Below, piece after piece: positions 1 through 6,576 of a DNA stretch of 12,064 nt. Source of the stretch: DATEPR01 sp036503065. GTDB taxonomy: Bacteria; Actinomycetota; Actinomycetes; Mycobacteriales; Pseudonocardiaceae. The notes below the pieces were generated by a model. It was not told the origin of the DNA, searched no databases, and saw only the letters and a program-made list of their open reading frames with translations. Location of the stretch: the NCBI GenBank assembly GCA_036503065.1, contig DASXXM010000383.1, positions 1-12,064 on the forward strand. Reading direction: 5' to 3'. Position 1 is the first letter of the stretch. Each line of letters begins with the position of its first letter. The translations under genes were made by a program, and so were the position numbers.

Positions 1-1820
1 ACCACGGCGGCCCGCCACCCGGGCCCCCGCCACCGGGACCGCCCCCACCTGGCGGCGCGCCTCGGCCGGCCGGGCCGCCCGTACTGTCCGGCCAACTGGG
101 ACCACCCGGCCCGCCGCCTCCGCGCCGACCGCTTCGGCCGCCCATCGCGGAGGCGACCCAGTGGATCCCGCGGCCCGATCCGAGCACCGAACTGATCCCG
201 GTCATCGTGGACCGGCCGAGCCAGCCCTCGCTCGCCAGGGCCAGCGGTTCGATGGTTATCGCGACGGCCGTCAGCCGGATCACCGGGTTCGTGCGCCAGA
301 TCATGCTGGTCGGCATCGTGGGCATCGGCACGGTCAACGACTCGTACAACGTGGCCAACACCATGCCCAACATCGTCTACGAGCTGCTGCTGGGCGGCGT
401 GCTGGCCGGCGTGGTCATCCCGACGCTGGTGCGCGCCCAGCACGAGGACGCCGACGACGGCCAGGCGTTCACACAGCGGCTGCTCACCGTGTCGCTGGTG
501 GTGCTCGCGGCCGGCACGGTGCTCGCCGTGGCCTGTGCGCCGCTGCTGACCAAGCTGTACTTCGCCGACAGCAGCACCGACCACCCGCCGCTGACCACCG
601 CGTTCAGCAGGCTGATCCTGCCGGAGATCCTGTTCTACGGGATCTTCGGCCTGCTCTCGGGCATCCTCAACTCACGGCACAACTTCAAGCCGGCCGCGTG
701 GGCGCCGGTGCTGAACAACGTGGTCGTCTTCATCACACTCGGGGTCTACGCGGTGTTGCCCGGCGGGATCACGCTGGATCCGGTGCGGATGACCGAGCCG
801 AAACTGCTGGTGCTGGGCATCGGCACCACGCTCGGCGTGGTCGTCCAGGCACTGGTGCTGGTGCCGGCGCTGTCCCGGGTCGGGTTCCGGTTCCGGTGGC
901 GCTGGGGTTTCGACCGCAGGCTCGGCCAGTTCGGCCAGCTCGCCCTCTGGCTGGTGCTCTACACGCTGGTCAGCCAGGTGGCCTTCGTTGAGCTGACCAA
1001 GGTCGCCACCAACGCCGCCGCGGGCTCGTACACGATCTACACCAACTCGTGGCTGCTGTTGCAGGTGCCCTACGGCATCATCGTCGTGTCCCTGCTGACC
1101 GCGATCATGCCGCGGCTGAGCAAGGCGGCGGCAACCGGCGACCTGGGCGGCGTCGTGGACAACCTGTCCACCGGCAGCCGGCTGACGTCGGTGCTGCTGG
1201 TGCCGCTGTGCGCGGTGATCACCGTGCTCGGCCCGCAGATCGGCCAGGCGCTGTTCGCGCTGCGGCACAGCCAGACCGACCAGGCCACGGCGCTGGGCCT
1301 CACCCTCACCACGTCCGCCTACGGCCTGGTGTTCTTCTCGATCACCATGCTCCAGCTGCGGGTGTTCTACGCGATGGGCGACGCGCGCACGCCGACCGTG
1401 ATCAACGCGATCACGGTGGTGGTCAAGGTGATCGCGTTCTACGCGTGTGGGCACCTGCTGGACCCGCGCCACGTGGTGTACGGCCTGACCTTCGTCAACA
1501 GCGCGAGCTTCGTGCTCAGCGCGACGCTGGGCGAGTTGCTGCTGCGCCGCCGGATCGGCGCCCTGGACACCGCCAGGGTGCTCCGCACCATGCTGAAGGC
1601 CACGGTCGCGGCCGCGTGGGGTGCCGGTGCCGCGCTGCTGGTGGCCGAGGGCATCGAGAAGGTGCTGCCGTCGGCATCACTGCTGGCCCGCTCGTGGACG
1701 ATCATGATCGTTGCCGGCGGGGTCGGCCTGGCGATTACCTTCGGTCTGATGATGTTGCTCCGAGTGACGGAGATACGACCGGTGACTCGGCGGGTACTCC
1801 GCCTCGTGGGACGGCGTTGA
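1..1820 (+). CDS. murJ: Lipid II flippase MurJ (MviN), 5' end outside the window
   Basis: Polytopic membrane protein of the MurJ/MviN (MOP exporter) family, which flips lipid-linked peptidoglycan precursor across the cytoplasmic membrane. From the GTG at 207 the reading frame gives 537 residues, close to the roughly 510 of E. coli MurJ. It has many hydrophobic segments and the family's N-terminal signature: SRITGFVRQI, then NTMPNIVYELLLGGVLAGVV. The frame stays open leftwards to base 3 without a stop. It encodes a Pro/Gly-rich stretch, then ATQWIPRPDPSTELIPVIVD, which runs straight into the conserved core. No in-frame ATG or GTG precedes 207, and the GTG at 207 has no Shine-Dalgarno sequence. 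I therefore infer that the true start lies left of the window and that the protein has a cytoplasmic Pro-rich tail. The coding frame starts at base 3. Mycobacterial MviN continues into a pseudokinase domain; here the frame stops at 1818-1820 and the pseudokinase is a separate gene downstream. Confidence 0.95.
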   Translation, partial: HGGPPPGPPPPGPPPPGGAPRPAGPPVLSGQLGPPGPPPPRRPLRPPIAEATQWIPRPDPSTELIPVIVDRPSQPSLARASGSMVIATAVSRITGFVRQIMLVGIVGIGTVNDSYNVANTMPNIVYELLLGGVLAGVVIPTLVRAQHEDADDGQAFTQRLLTVSLVVLAAGTVLAVACAPLLTKLYFADSSTDHPPLTTAFSRLILPEILFYGIFGLLSGILNSRHNFKPAAWAPVLNNVVVFITLGVYAVLPGGITLDPVRMTEPKLLVLGIGTTLGVVVQALVLVPALSRVGFRFRWRWGFDRRLGQFGQLALWLVLYTLVSQVAFVELTKVATNAAAGSYTIYTNSWLLLQVPYGIIVVSLLTAIMPRLSKAAATGDLGGVVDNLSTGSRLTSVLLVPLCAVITVLGPQIGQALFALRHSQTDQATALGLTLTTSAYGLVFFSITMLQLRVFYAMGDARTPTVINAITVVVKVIAFYACGHLLDPRHVVYGLTFVNSASFVLSATLGELLLRRRIGALDTARVLRTMLKATVAAAWGAGAALLVAEGIEKVLPSASLLARSWTIMIVAGGVGLAITFGLMMLLRVTEIRPVTRRVLRLVGRR

Positions 1821-1851
1821 TCGGGTCGGACCGGGTTGACCTGCGTTGATC
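1814..1851 (+). repeat. Cluster of GTTGAYC direct repeats between murJ and the pseudokinase gene
   Basis: GCGTTGATC occurs exactly at 1814-1822 and again at 1843-1851, and the variant GTTGACC lies between them at 1835-1841. The GTTGAYC cores start at 1816, 1835 and 1845, so the spacings are 19 and 10 bp, roughly two turns and one turn of helix. The first copy overlaps the murJ stop codon. This could be a transcription factor site upstream of the pseudokinase gene or simply chance; no known regulator is recognised. Confidence 0.3.
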
Positions 1852-1894
1852 ATGCTCGAGTGGACACGACCGGCGAGGCGTCCGGGATTTCCCG

Positions 1895-1900
1895 TAGGCT
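1895..1900 (+). promoter_or_regulatory. Possible -10 element (TAGGCT) for the pseudokinase gene
   Basis: TAGGCT fits the actinobacterial TANNNT -10 pattern. No good -35 lies 16-18 bp upstream. A GTG at 1910, nine bases after the hexamer, would be an in-frame leaderless start for the pseudokinase gene. The GTG at 1979, which has a Shine-Dalgarno sequence, is a better start. Confidence 0.25.
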
Positions 1901-1978
1901 CGACAGCGAGTGACGGGCGGCAGGCGGTGCGAGTACGGAGCCCTGTCCCGGGGGAGAACGGGACGGGAGAAAGTCGCG

Positions 1979-3577
1979 GTGAGTGGGCCGATGGAACACC
2001 CAGCGGGGTCGCGTGGTTCGAACGCCGGGTTCGGCGTGCGGGCCGCGGCCGCCACGATGCGCCCTGGCGGCGTGGTCGGTGACCGCCGCTACCGGCTGTT
2101 GGCCCAGTTCGGCGAGGATCACCGTGCCCCCGCGCAGTTCTGGCGGGCCCGCGACGGCCAGCTCAACCGTGATGTCGCCCTGACCGTGCTCGTCGGCGAC
2201 CCGGCCGACGCACGTGCCGCCGCGGACGCCGGACGCACCCTCGAACGGGCCATGCACGCCGCGACGTTCGTGCATCCGGGGGTCGCCAGGGTGCTGGACG
2301 TGCTCAGCCTCGGCAGCGGCGTGGTGCCCAGCGAGGGCATCCTGGGCATGGTCGTCGCGGAGTGGACCAACGGCACCGACCTGCTCGACGTGGTCAGCGA
2401 CGGCCCGGTCCCGGCGGCCACCGCGTCCCGGCTGCTGGAGCCGCTGGCGTCGGCTGTGGAGAGCGCCCACCACGCCGGCCTGGTGCTGGGTGTCGACCAC
2501 CCGCAGCGGGTACGGGTCACCCCGGACGGCGCGCTGCGCCTGGCCTTCCCCGGCCCACTGCCCACGGCCACCCTGCGCGAGGACGTGAAGGGTCTCGGCG
2601 CCCTGCTGTACCTGCTGCTCACCGGCCGGTGGGCGCTGCCGGACGGGCCGACCGCCATCCCCGGCGCACCGACCGGACCGGACGGCACCGTGGTCGCGCC
2701 GAACATCCTGCGGCCGATGGTGCCACCGGAGCTGTCCAGCGTCGCGGTGCTGAGCATGGCGGACACCGCGGTCGGCGGCATCCGGACCAGCGCCGCGATC
2801 CTGCGGGTACTGGACCGGATCGCCGAGATGGAGGCGGCGGCCACCATGGCACCGCCGCCGGACGCCGCCGGACGGTCGGTCAAGGACGACGGCAGCGTCT
2901 GGATCACCAAGAAGCCGGTCAACGACGTCAAGCACAAGCGCAAGCTGGCCGTCTGGGTCGGCCTGCTGACGGTCGCCACCATCGCCATCGTGGTCTGGCT
3001 GCTCACCTCGGTGATCGGGTTCTTCGCCAGCTCGTCGACCAACACGGCCGGCAGCGGCCCGACCGCCGCGGTCACCACCACCGCCAAACCGGGCCCGGCA
3101 TCCCATCCCGCGGCCCCACCGCCCCCCGCGACCGGCGCCGCGATCAAGCCGAGCGGCATCGCCGAATTCGACGCGCCCGGCCACAACCCGGACAACCCCG
3201 GCAAGGCCGCCCTCGCGATCGACGGCAACCCGGCCACGCAGTGGCAGACCGACATCTATCTCCAGCCGTTCCCCGCGCTCGCGCCGGGCATCGGCCTGAT
3301 GGCCACGTTCGACCAGCCGGTCAAACTGGCCGAAGTGGACATCGATTCGGCCAGCGCCGGCACGGTGGTGGAGATCCGCGCCGCGTCCTCGCCCAACCAG
3401 GACGTCAAGAGCACCCAGCTGATCGGCAACGCGACCCTGACCAACGGGCACACCGAGATCAGGCTGGCGAACATGCCGCCGGCCAGGTACATCCTGGTGT
3501 GGATCACCACGCTGGCCGGCGGCGGCACCAACAACGGCTCCGGCATCGGCGAGATCACCTATCTGCCGGCGAAATGA
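1979..3577 (+). CDS. Membrane-anchored pseudokinase with extracellular discoidin-like domain (MviN C-terminal half homologue)
   Basis: 532-residue protein. The start chosen is GTG 1979, which has GGGAGA eight bases upstream (1965-1970). The frame is also open to a GTG at 1910, and an ATG at 1991 is possible. Order of parts: a degenerate Ser/Thr kinase fold at about residues 35-285; a transmembrane helix at about 323-349, preceded by a basic stretch (KHKRK); a Thr/Pro/Ala-rich extracellular linker; and at about 392-530 a beta-rich domain with AIDGNPATQWQT and a C-terminal ARYILVWIT strand, like discoidin (F5/8 type C) domains. Catalytic residues are missing. The VAIK lysine is Thr69 (VALTVL). 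HRD aligns with LGV (170-172), followed by DHPQR where KPxN is expected, and DFG aligns with FPG (190-192). Phosphotransfer is therefore not expected. In mycobacteria the equivalent MviN region is phosphorylated by PknB and binds FhaA (established knowledge). A similar scaffold role beside MurJ is inferred here. Confidence 0.88.
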   Translation: MSGPMEHPAGSRGSNAGFGVRAAAATMRPGGVVGDRRYRLLAQFGEDHRAPAQFWRARDGQLNRDVALTVLVGDPADARAAADAGRTLERAMHAATFVHPGVARVLDVLSLGSGVVPSEGILGMVVAEWTNGTDLLDVVSDGPVPAATASRLLEPLASAVESAHHAGLVLGVDHPQRVRVTPDGALRLAFPGPLPTATLREDVKGLGALLYLLLTGRWALPDGPTAIPGAPTGPDGTVVAPNILRPMVPPELSSVAVLSMADTAVGGIRTSAAILRVLDRIAEMEAAATMAPPPDAAGRSVKDDGSVWITKKPVNDVKHKRKLAVWVGLLTVATIAIVVWLLTSVIGFFASSSTNTAGSGPTAAVTTTAKPGPASHPAAPPPPATGAAIKPSGIAEFDAPGHNPDNPGKAALAIDGNPATQWQTDIYLQPFPALAPGIGLMATFDQPVKLAEVDIDSASAGTVVEIRAASSPNQDVKSTQLIGNATLTNGHTEIRLANMPPARYILVWITTLAGGGTNNGSGIGEITYLPAK

Positions 3578-3612
3578 CGCACGACCGGGCCCATGACGCA
3601 TCCGGGTGCGTC
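3574..3612 (+). promoter_or_regulatory. GACGCA repeat and dyad array upstream of sigM
   Basis: ATGACGCA occurs twice as a direct repeat, at 3574-3581 and 3593-3600, with starts 19 bp apart. The second copy forms an 18-bp near-palindrome with GGGTGCGTC (3595-3612, one mismatched pair). The dyad ends 20 bases before the likely sigM -10, so it covers about -50 to -33 relative to a start of transcription at 3645. This is where an activator or repressor would bind, and there is no recognisable -35 hexamer there. The first copy overlaps the stop of the pseudokinase gene. The binding protein is unknown. Confidence 0.35.
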
Positions 3613-3632
3613 GGGTGATTCGTGTCACTCGA

Positions 3633-3638
3633 TATTCT
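3633..3638 (+). promoter_or_regulatory. Likely -10 element (TATTCT) of sigM
   Basis: TATTCT matches TANNNT and ends six bases before the GTG at 3645. There is no Shine-Dalgarno sequence in between. This is the typical layout of an actinobacterial leaderless gene, in which transcription begins at or next to the start codon. The -35 region (around 3610-3615) does not match TTGACA. It also lacks the GGGAAC expected of a SigM-type autoregulated promoter. Confidence 0.5.
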
Positions 3639-3644
3639 GCTGCC

Positions 3645-4265
3645 GTGACCGCCGCCGCAAGCACGGACGCCGAACTCATCGCGGCCCACGCCGCGGGCGA
3701 TCCCCGGGCCTTCGCCGAGCTGGTGCGCCGCCATCGGGACCGGATGTGGGCCGTGGCGCTGCGCACCCTGCGGGACCCGGAGGAGGCCGCCGACGCGTTG
3801 CAGGAGGCCTTCATCTCGGCATTCCGCGCCGCATCGTCGTTCCGGGCCGAGTCGCAGGTGACCACCTGGCTGCACCGGATCGTGGTGAACGCCTGCCTGG
3901 ACCGGATCCGGCGCCGGCAGGCCCGGCCGACCGTGCCACTGCCGGAAACCGGACCGGGTGAGCCTGCGGCGGCAGGCGACGCCATGGCCGACCGGGAGAC
4001 CAGGCTGGTGGTCGCCGATGCGCTGGCAGCGCTGCCGGAGGAGCAGCGGGTGCCGATCGTGCTGGTCGACGTCGAGGGCTACTCGGTGGCCGACACGGCC
4101 CGGCTGCTCGGCATCGCGGAAGGCACCGTGAAGAGCCGATGTGCGAGGGGACGGGCCAAGCTGGCCAAAGTTCTGGGACACCTGCGGAACCCGAGTGCGG
4201 ATGCGAACGTCCCAGATGGCGCGGTTGACACGAGCCACGCGACACGTTCCAGGGAGGGCCGATGA
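3645..4265 (+). CDS. sigM: ECF RNA polymerase sigma factor SigM
   Basis: 206-residue sigma-70 family protein of the extracytoplasmic-function type. Region 2 spans about residues 9-90: AFAELVRRHRDRMW, then DALQEAFISAFR and TTWLHRIVVNACLDRIRRR, which contact the -10. Region 4 spans about 120-180: ALPEEQRVPIVLVDVEGYS, then a helix-turn-helix ending in AEGTVKSRCARGRAKL, which contacts the -35. A short tail without motifs follows. GTG 3645 was chosen because the TATTCT -10 lies six bases upstream, and because residues before it (frame open to 3606) add nothing conserved. The position between the MurJ/pseudokinase genes and the anti-sigma/trxBA genes supports SigM rather than another ECF sigma. Its stop overlaps the anti-sigma start (ATGA), which implies translational coupling. 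In mycobacteria SigM acts late in growth and in envelope stress (family knowledge). Confidence 0.93.
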   Translation: MTAAASTDAELIAAHAAGDPRAFAELVRRHRDRMWAVALRTLRDPEEAADALQEAFISAFRAASSFRAESQVTTWLHRIVVNACLDRIRRRQARPTVPLPETGPGEPAAAGDAMADRETRLVVADALAALPEEQRVPIVLVDVEGYSVADTARLLGIAEGTVKSRCARGRAKLAKVLGHLRNPSADANVPDGAVDTSHATRSREGR

Positions 4266-4987
4266 CGGGCATCGACTCGGTGCCGGCCGACGGGCCGATG
4301 GAGCCGCCGTGGCCGGTGGACGTGCTCGCCGATCTGCACGCCGGGGCGTTGGACACCGCGGTCGCGCGGCAACTGTGGCCGCTGGTGCGGCAGGACCCGG
4401 ACGCCAGGTCCACGCTTGCGGCACTGGACACCACCCGGGCCGAACTGGCCGCCCTCGCGACGAGCCCGGCACCGCCGATGCCGGCGCACCTGGCGACCCG
4501 ACTGGACGCGGCGCTGGCCGCCGAGGCCGGTGCCCGGATGGCTCCCGTGCTCGATCTGGCACGGGCCAGGAAGAAGCGCAACCAGCGCGGCTGGGTGGCC
4601 GGCGTGCTGGTGGCCGCGGCCGCCGCGGCCGTAGCCGTCGTCACCATTCCGCGCGGCACCGGCACCTCGACCGACGCCGTCGGCACCCCCGTGACCAGCC
4701 TGAACAGCGCCACACTGACCGCGGCGCTCGGCCGGTCGGACTACGGCCCGCTGGCCGACCCGGGCCGCCGGGCCGCCTGCCTGGCCGCCAACCAGCAGGA
4801 CCCCAACCAGACCCCGGCCGGTGCGATGCAGGTCACGCTGGCCGGCAAGCCGGGCGTGTTGCTGGTGCTGACCACCGGAAAGCTGGCCCAGTACCGCGTA
4901 CTGGTGGTCGGTCCGGACTGCGCGACCGGCCACCCGGACCGGCTGGCCGAGGCCGTGATCGGCGGCGGGACCGTGCCGACCCGGTAG
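4262..4987 (+). CDS. Membrane anti-sigma factor for SigM (RsmA-like)
   Basis: 241-residue single-pass membrane protein. The start is ATG 4262, with AGGGAGG at 4251-4257, overlapping the sigM stop by four bases. The cytoplasmic N-terminal part (about 1-105) carries the helical anti-sigma pattern VLADLHAGALD followed by an amphipathic helix. There is no HxxxCxxC, so it is not a zinc-binding anti-sigma factor. After a basic patch (RARKKRNQR) a transmembrane helix spans about 111-129, followed by a roughly 110-residue extracytoplasmic domain with two cysteines (Cys173, Cys220). It should hold SigM inactive at the membrane until released, a role inferred from position and architecture. The sequence itself is weakly conserved and I recognise it mainly by context. 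M. tuberculosis Rv3912 holds the same place. Confidence 0.82.
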   Translation: MTGIDSVPADGPMEPPWPVDVLADLHAGALDTAVARQLWPLVRQDPDARSTLAALDTTRAELAALATSPAPPMPAHLATRLDAALAAEAGARMAPVLDLARARKKRNQRGWVAGVLVAAAAAAVAVVTIPRGTGTSTDAVGTPVTSLNSATLTAALGRSDYGPLADPGRRAACLAANQQDPNQTPAGAMQVTLAGKPGVLLVLTTGKLAQYRVLVVGPDCATGHPDRLAEAVIGGGTVPTR

Positions 4988-4997
4988 AGCTCTGGAG

Positions 4998-5012
4998 CAC
5001 ACCGCCGGTGTG
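4998..5012 (+). repeat. Perfect inverted repeat abutting the trxB promoter
   Basis: CACACC (4998-5003) and GGTGTG (5007-5012) are perfect 6-bp arms around GCC. The element starts ten bases after the anti-sigma stop, and its last base is the first base of the GGAACA -35. It could be an operator over the -35 or a weak attenuator between the two transcription units. There is no T-run after it. Confidence 0.35.
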
Positions 5013-5038
5013 GAACAACCGAGACCTACGATCGCGTT
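5012..5038 (+). promoter_or_regulatory. SigR/SigH-type thiol-stress promoter of trxBA
   Basis: GGAACA at 5012-5017 and CGTT at 5035-5038 are separated by 17 bases. This matches the consensus used by Streptomyces SigR and mycobacterial SigH (GGAAY ... GTT). Those sigma factors are known to drive trxB/trxA operons in both genera. Transcription would begin near 5045, giving a leader of about 30 bases that contains the GGAGG ribosome site. The regulator gene itself is not in this window. Confidence 0.7.
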
Positions 5039-5075
5039 GACAGAACTGACAGCGAACGCGAGGCGGAGGTCGGGT

Positions 5076-6050
5076 GTGGCGACGGAAACTGGGCAGATCA
5101 GGAACCTGATCGTGGTGGGTTCGGGTCCGGCCGGCTACACGGCGGCGGTGTATGCGGCGCGAGCCCAGCTGGAACCGTTGGTGTTCGAGGGTTCCCAGTT
5201 CGGTGGCGCGTTGATGACCACGACCGAGGTGGAGAACTTCCCCGGGTTCGCCGAGGCGATCATGGGCCCGGACCTGATGGAGCAGATGCGCGTCCAGGCG
5301 GCGCGCTTCGGTGCCGAACTGCGGGCCGAGGACGTCGAGTCGGTCGACCTGACCGGCCCGGTGAAGTACGTGACCGTCAACGGCACCCGGTACGCGGCCA
5401 ACGCAGTCATTCTGGCGATGGGCGCCGCGGCCAGGTACCTGCACGTGCCGGGCGAGCAGAAGCTGCTCGGCCACGGCGTGTCCGCGTGTGCCACGTGTGA
5501 CGGCTTCTTCTTCCGTGACCAGGACATCGCGGTCGTCGGCGGCGGTGACTCGGCAATGGAGGAGGCCACCTTCCTGACCAGATTCGCCCGATCGGTGACG
5601 ATCGTGCACCGGCGGGAGGAGTTCCGGGCGTCCCGGATCATGCTGGAGCGGGCCAGGGCCAACGAGAAGATCCGCTGGCGCACCAATGCCGAACTAATCG
5701 CGGTGCTGGGCGAGGACTGCGTGCTGGCTGCCCGGGTGCGGGACACCGTTACCGGCGAGGAGTCGGACCTGCCGGTGAGCGGCGTGTTCATGGCGATCGG
5801 ACACGACCCGCGCAGCCAGCTCGTGCTCGGCCAGGTGGACACGGACGCGGACGGCTACGTGCGGACCATCGGCCGGACCAGCCACACCAACCTGGACGGC
5901 GTGTTCGCCTCCGGCGACCTCGTCGACCGCACCTACCGTCAGGCCATCACCGCGGCCGGCTCCGGCTGCGCCGCGGCCATGGACGCGGAACGGTGGCTCG
6001 CCGAACGCGAAACCATTCCCGACGCCGACCTGGCCGTCGGCGTCAACTGA
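5076..6050 (+). CDS. trxB: Thioredoxin reductase TrxB
   Basis: 324-residue NADPH-dependent flavoprotein that reduces thioredoxin in the cytoplasm. The FAD-binding N-terminus is VVGSGPAGYTAAVYAARA (about 13-30). The redox-active disulfide is CATC at 138-141, followed by DGFFF. The NADPH-binding part carries GGGDSA (155-160) and HRR (178-180). The C-terminal FAD motif ends GVFASGDLVDRTYRQA. Length and motif order are those of low-molecular-weight bacterial TrxB. GTG 5076 was chosen because GGAGG lies at 5065-5069 with a 6-base spacer, and because the core begins eight residues later. The frame is open to a GTG at 5010, but that would lie upstream of the likely transcription start. trxA follows 26 bases downstream in the same operon. 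Expression should be induced by disulfide stress through the SigR/SigH-type promoter. Confidence 0.96.
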   Translation: MATETGQIRNLIVVGSGPAGYTAAVYAARAQLEPLVFEGSQFGGALMTTTEVENFPGFAEAIMGPDLMEQMRVQAARFGAELRAEDVESVDLTGPVKYVTVNGTRYAANAVILAMGAAARYLHVPGEQKLLGHGVSACATCDGFFFRDQDIAVVGGGDSAMEEATFLTRFARSVTIVHRREEFRASRIMLERARANEKIRWRTNAELIAVLGEDCVLAARVRDTVTGEESDLPVSGVFMAIGHDPRSQLVLGQVDTDADGYVRTIGRTSHTNLDGVFASGDLVDRTYRQAITAAGSGCAAAMDAERWLAERETIPDADLAVGVN

Positions 6051-6076
6051 AACCGTAACCCGAAACAGGAGAGACC

Positions 6077-6406
6077 ATGGCCGGCAACACCGTGACCGTG
6101 ACCGAGAAGACCTTTGCCGACGAGGTACTGACCAGCGAGAAGCCGGTCCTGGTCGACTTCTGGGCGACCTGGTGCGGCCCGTGCAAGATGGTCGCCCCCG
6201 TGCTTGAGGAGATCGCGGCCGAGTACCCGGACAAGATCACCGTCGCCAAGCTGGACATCGACGCCAACCCGGCGGTGTCCCGCGACTACCAGATCATGTC
6301 CATCCCCACGATGATCCTGTTCCAGGGCGGCAAGCCGGTGAAGCAGATCGTCGGCGCCAAGCCGAAGGCCGCGCTGCTGGACGATCTGGCCGAGGTGCTC
6401 GGCTGA
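6077..6406 (+). CDS. trxA: Thioredoxin TrxA
   Basis: 109-residue cytoplasmic thioredoxin, the electron donor for ribonucleotide reductase, peroxiredoxins and other thiol enzymes, and the substrate of the adjacent TrxB. The active site is WCGPC (residues 32-36) in VDFWATWCGPCKM, with the cis-proline Pro77 in MSIPT. Both are canonical and the length is normal. The start ATG 6077 has AGGAGAG at 6067-6073. The gene lies 26 bases after trxB and is followed by a strong hairpin, so the operon ends here. In M. tuberculosis the protein in this position is called TrxC. Confidence 0.97.
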   Translation: MAGNTVTVTEKTFADEVLTSEKPVLVDFWATWCGPCKMVAPVLEEIAAEYPDKITVAKLDIDANPAVSRDYQIMSIPTMILFQGGKPVKQIVGAKPKAALLDDLAEVLG

Positions 6407-6433
6407 TCCACCGCAGGTCAACGAGCTGACCCC

Positions 6434-6471
6434 GGATACGCCCCGCAGCCGATTCGGCGCGGGGCGTATCC
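6434..6471 (+). terminator. Strong hairpin terminator after trxA
   Basis: GGATACGCCCCGC (6434-6446) pairs perfectly with GCGGGGCGTATCC (6459-6471). Inside, after one bulged A, GCCG (6448-6451) pairs with CGGC (6455-6458) around ATT. This makes about 17 paired positions starting 28 bases after the trxA stop. Only a short pyrimidine/T stretch (CTTTC) follows, as is common for terminators in high-GC actinobacteria. Confidence 0.8.
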
Positions 6472-6576
6472 CTTTCGAGTCGCCCGATCAGGTACAGGGC
6501 ACAATGAAGTGTCACGAACACCAGTGGCACCCGACGCGCCTGCCCGATCCGGCGCACGAGCGACAGCGAGGGGTAC

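Noticed and set aside
1850..3985. Long - strand open frame (711 codons) opposite the pseudokinase gene and the start of sigM
   Set aside because: It is a shadow frame typical of G/C-rich coding DNA. Its translation is low-complexity (Arg/Gly/Asp/His) with no domain, and the + strand genes have clear family motifs. Similar shadows opposite murJ, trxB, cwlM and the aminotransferase gene were dropped for the same reason.
5037..5042. Perfect TTGACA as a housekeeping -35 upstream of trxB
   Set aside because: No TANNNT hexamer lies 16-19 bases downstream (the region there is the GGAGG ribosome site), and the element overlaps the end of the better SigR/SigH-type promoter.
5010..5075. Earlier GTG start for trxB at 5010
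   Set aside because: It lies inside the promoter and would add 22 residues that do not resemble TrxB. The GTG at 5076 has a good Shine-Dalgarno sequence and the expected N-terminus.
6509..6530. Imperfect inverted repeat GTGTCAC / GTGGCAC upstream of cwlM
   Set aside because: It has only 7 bp with one wobble pair and an 8-base loop, and no promoter hexamers could be placed around it. This is too weak to call an operator.
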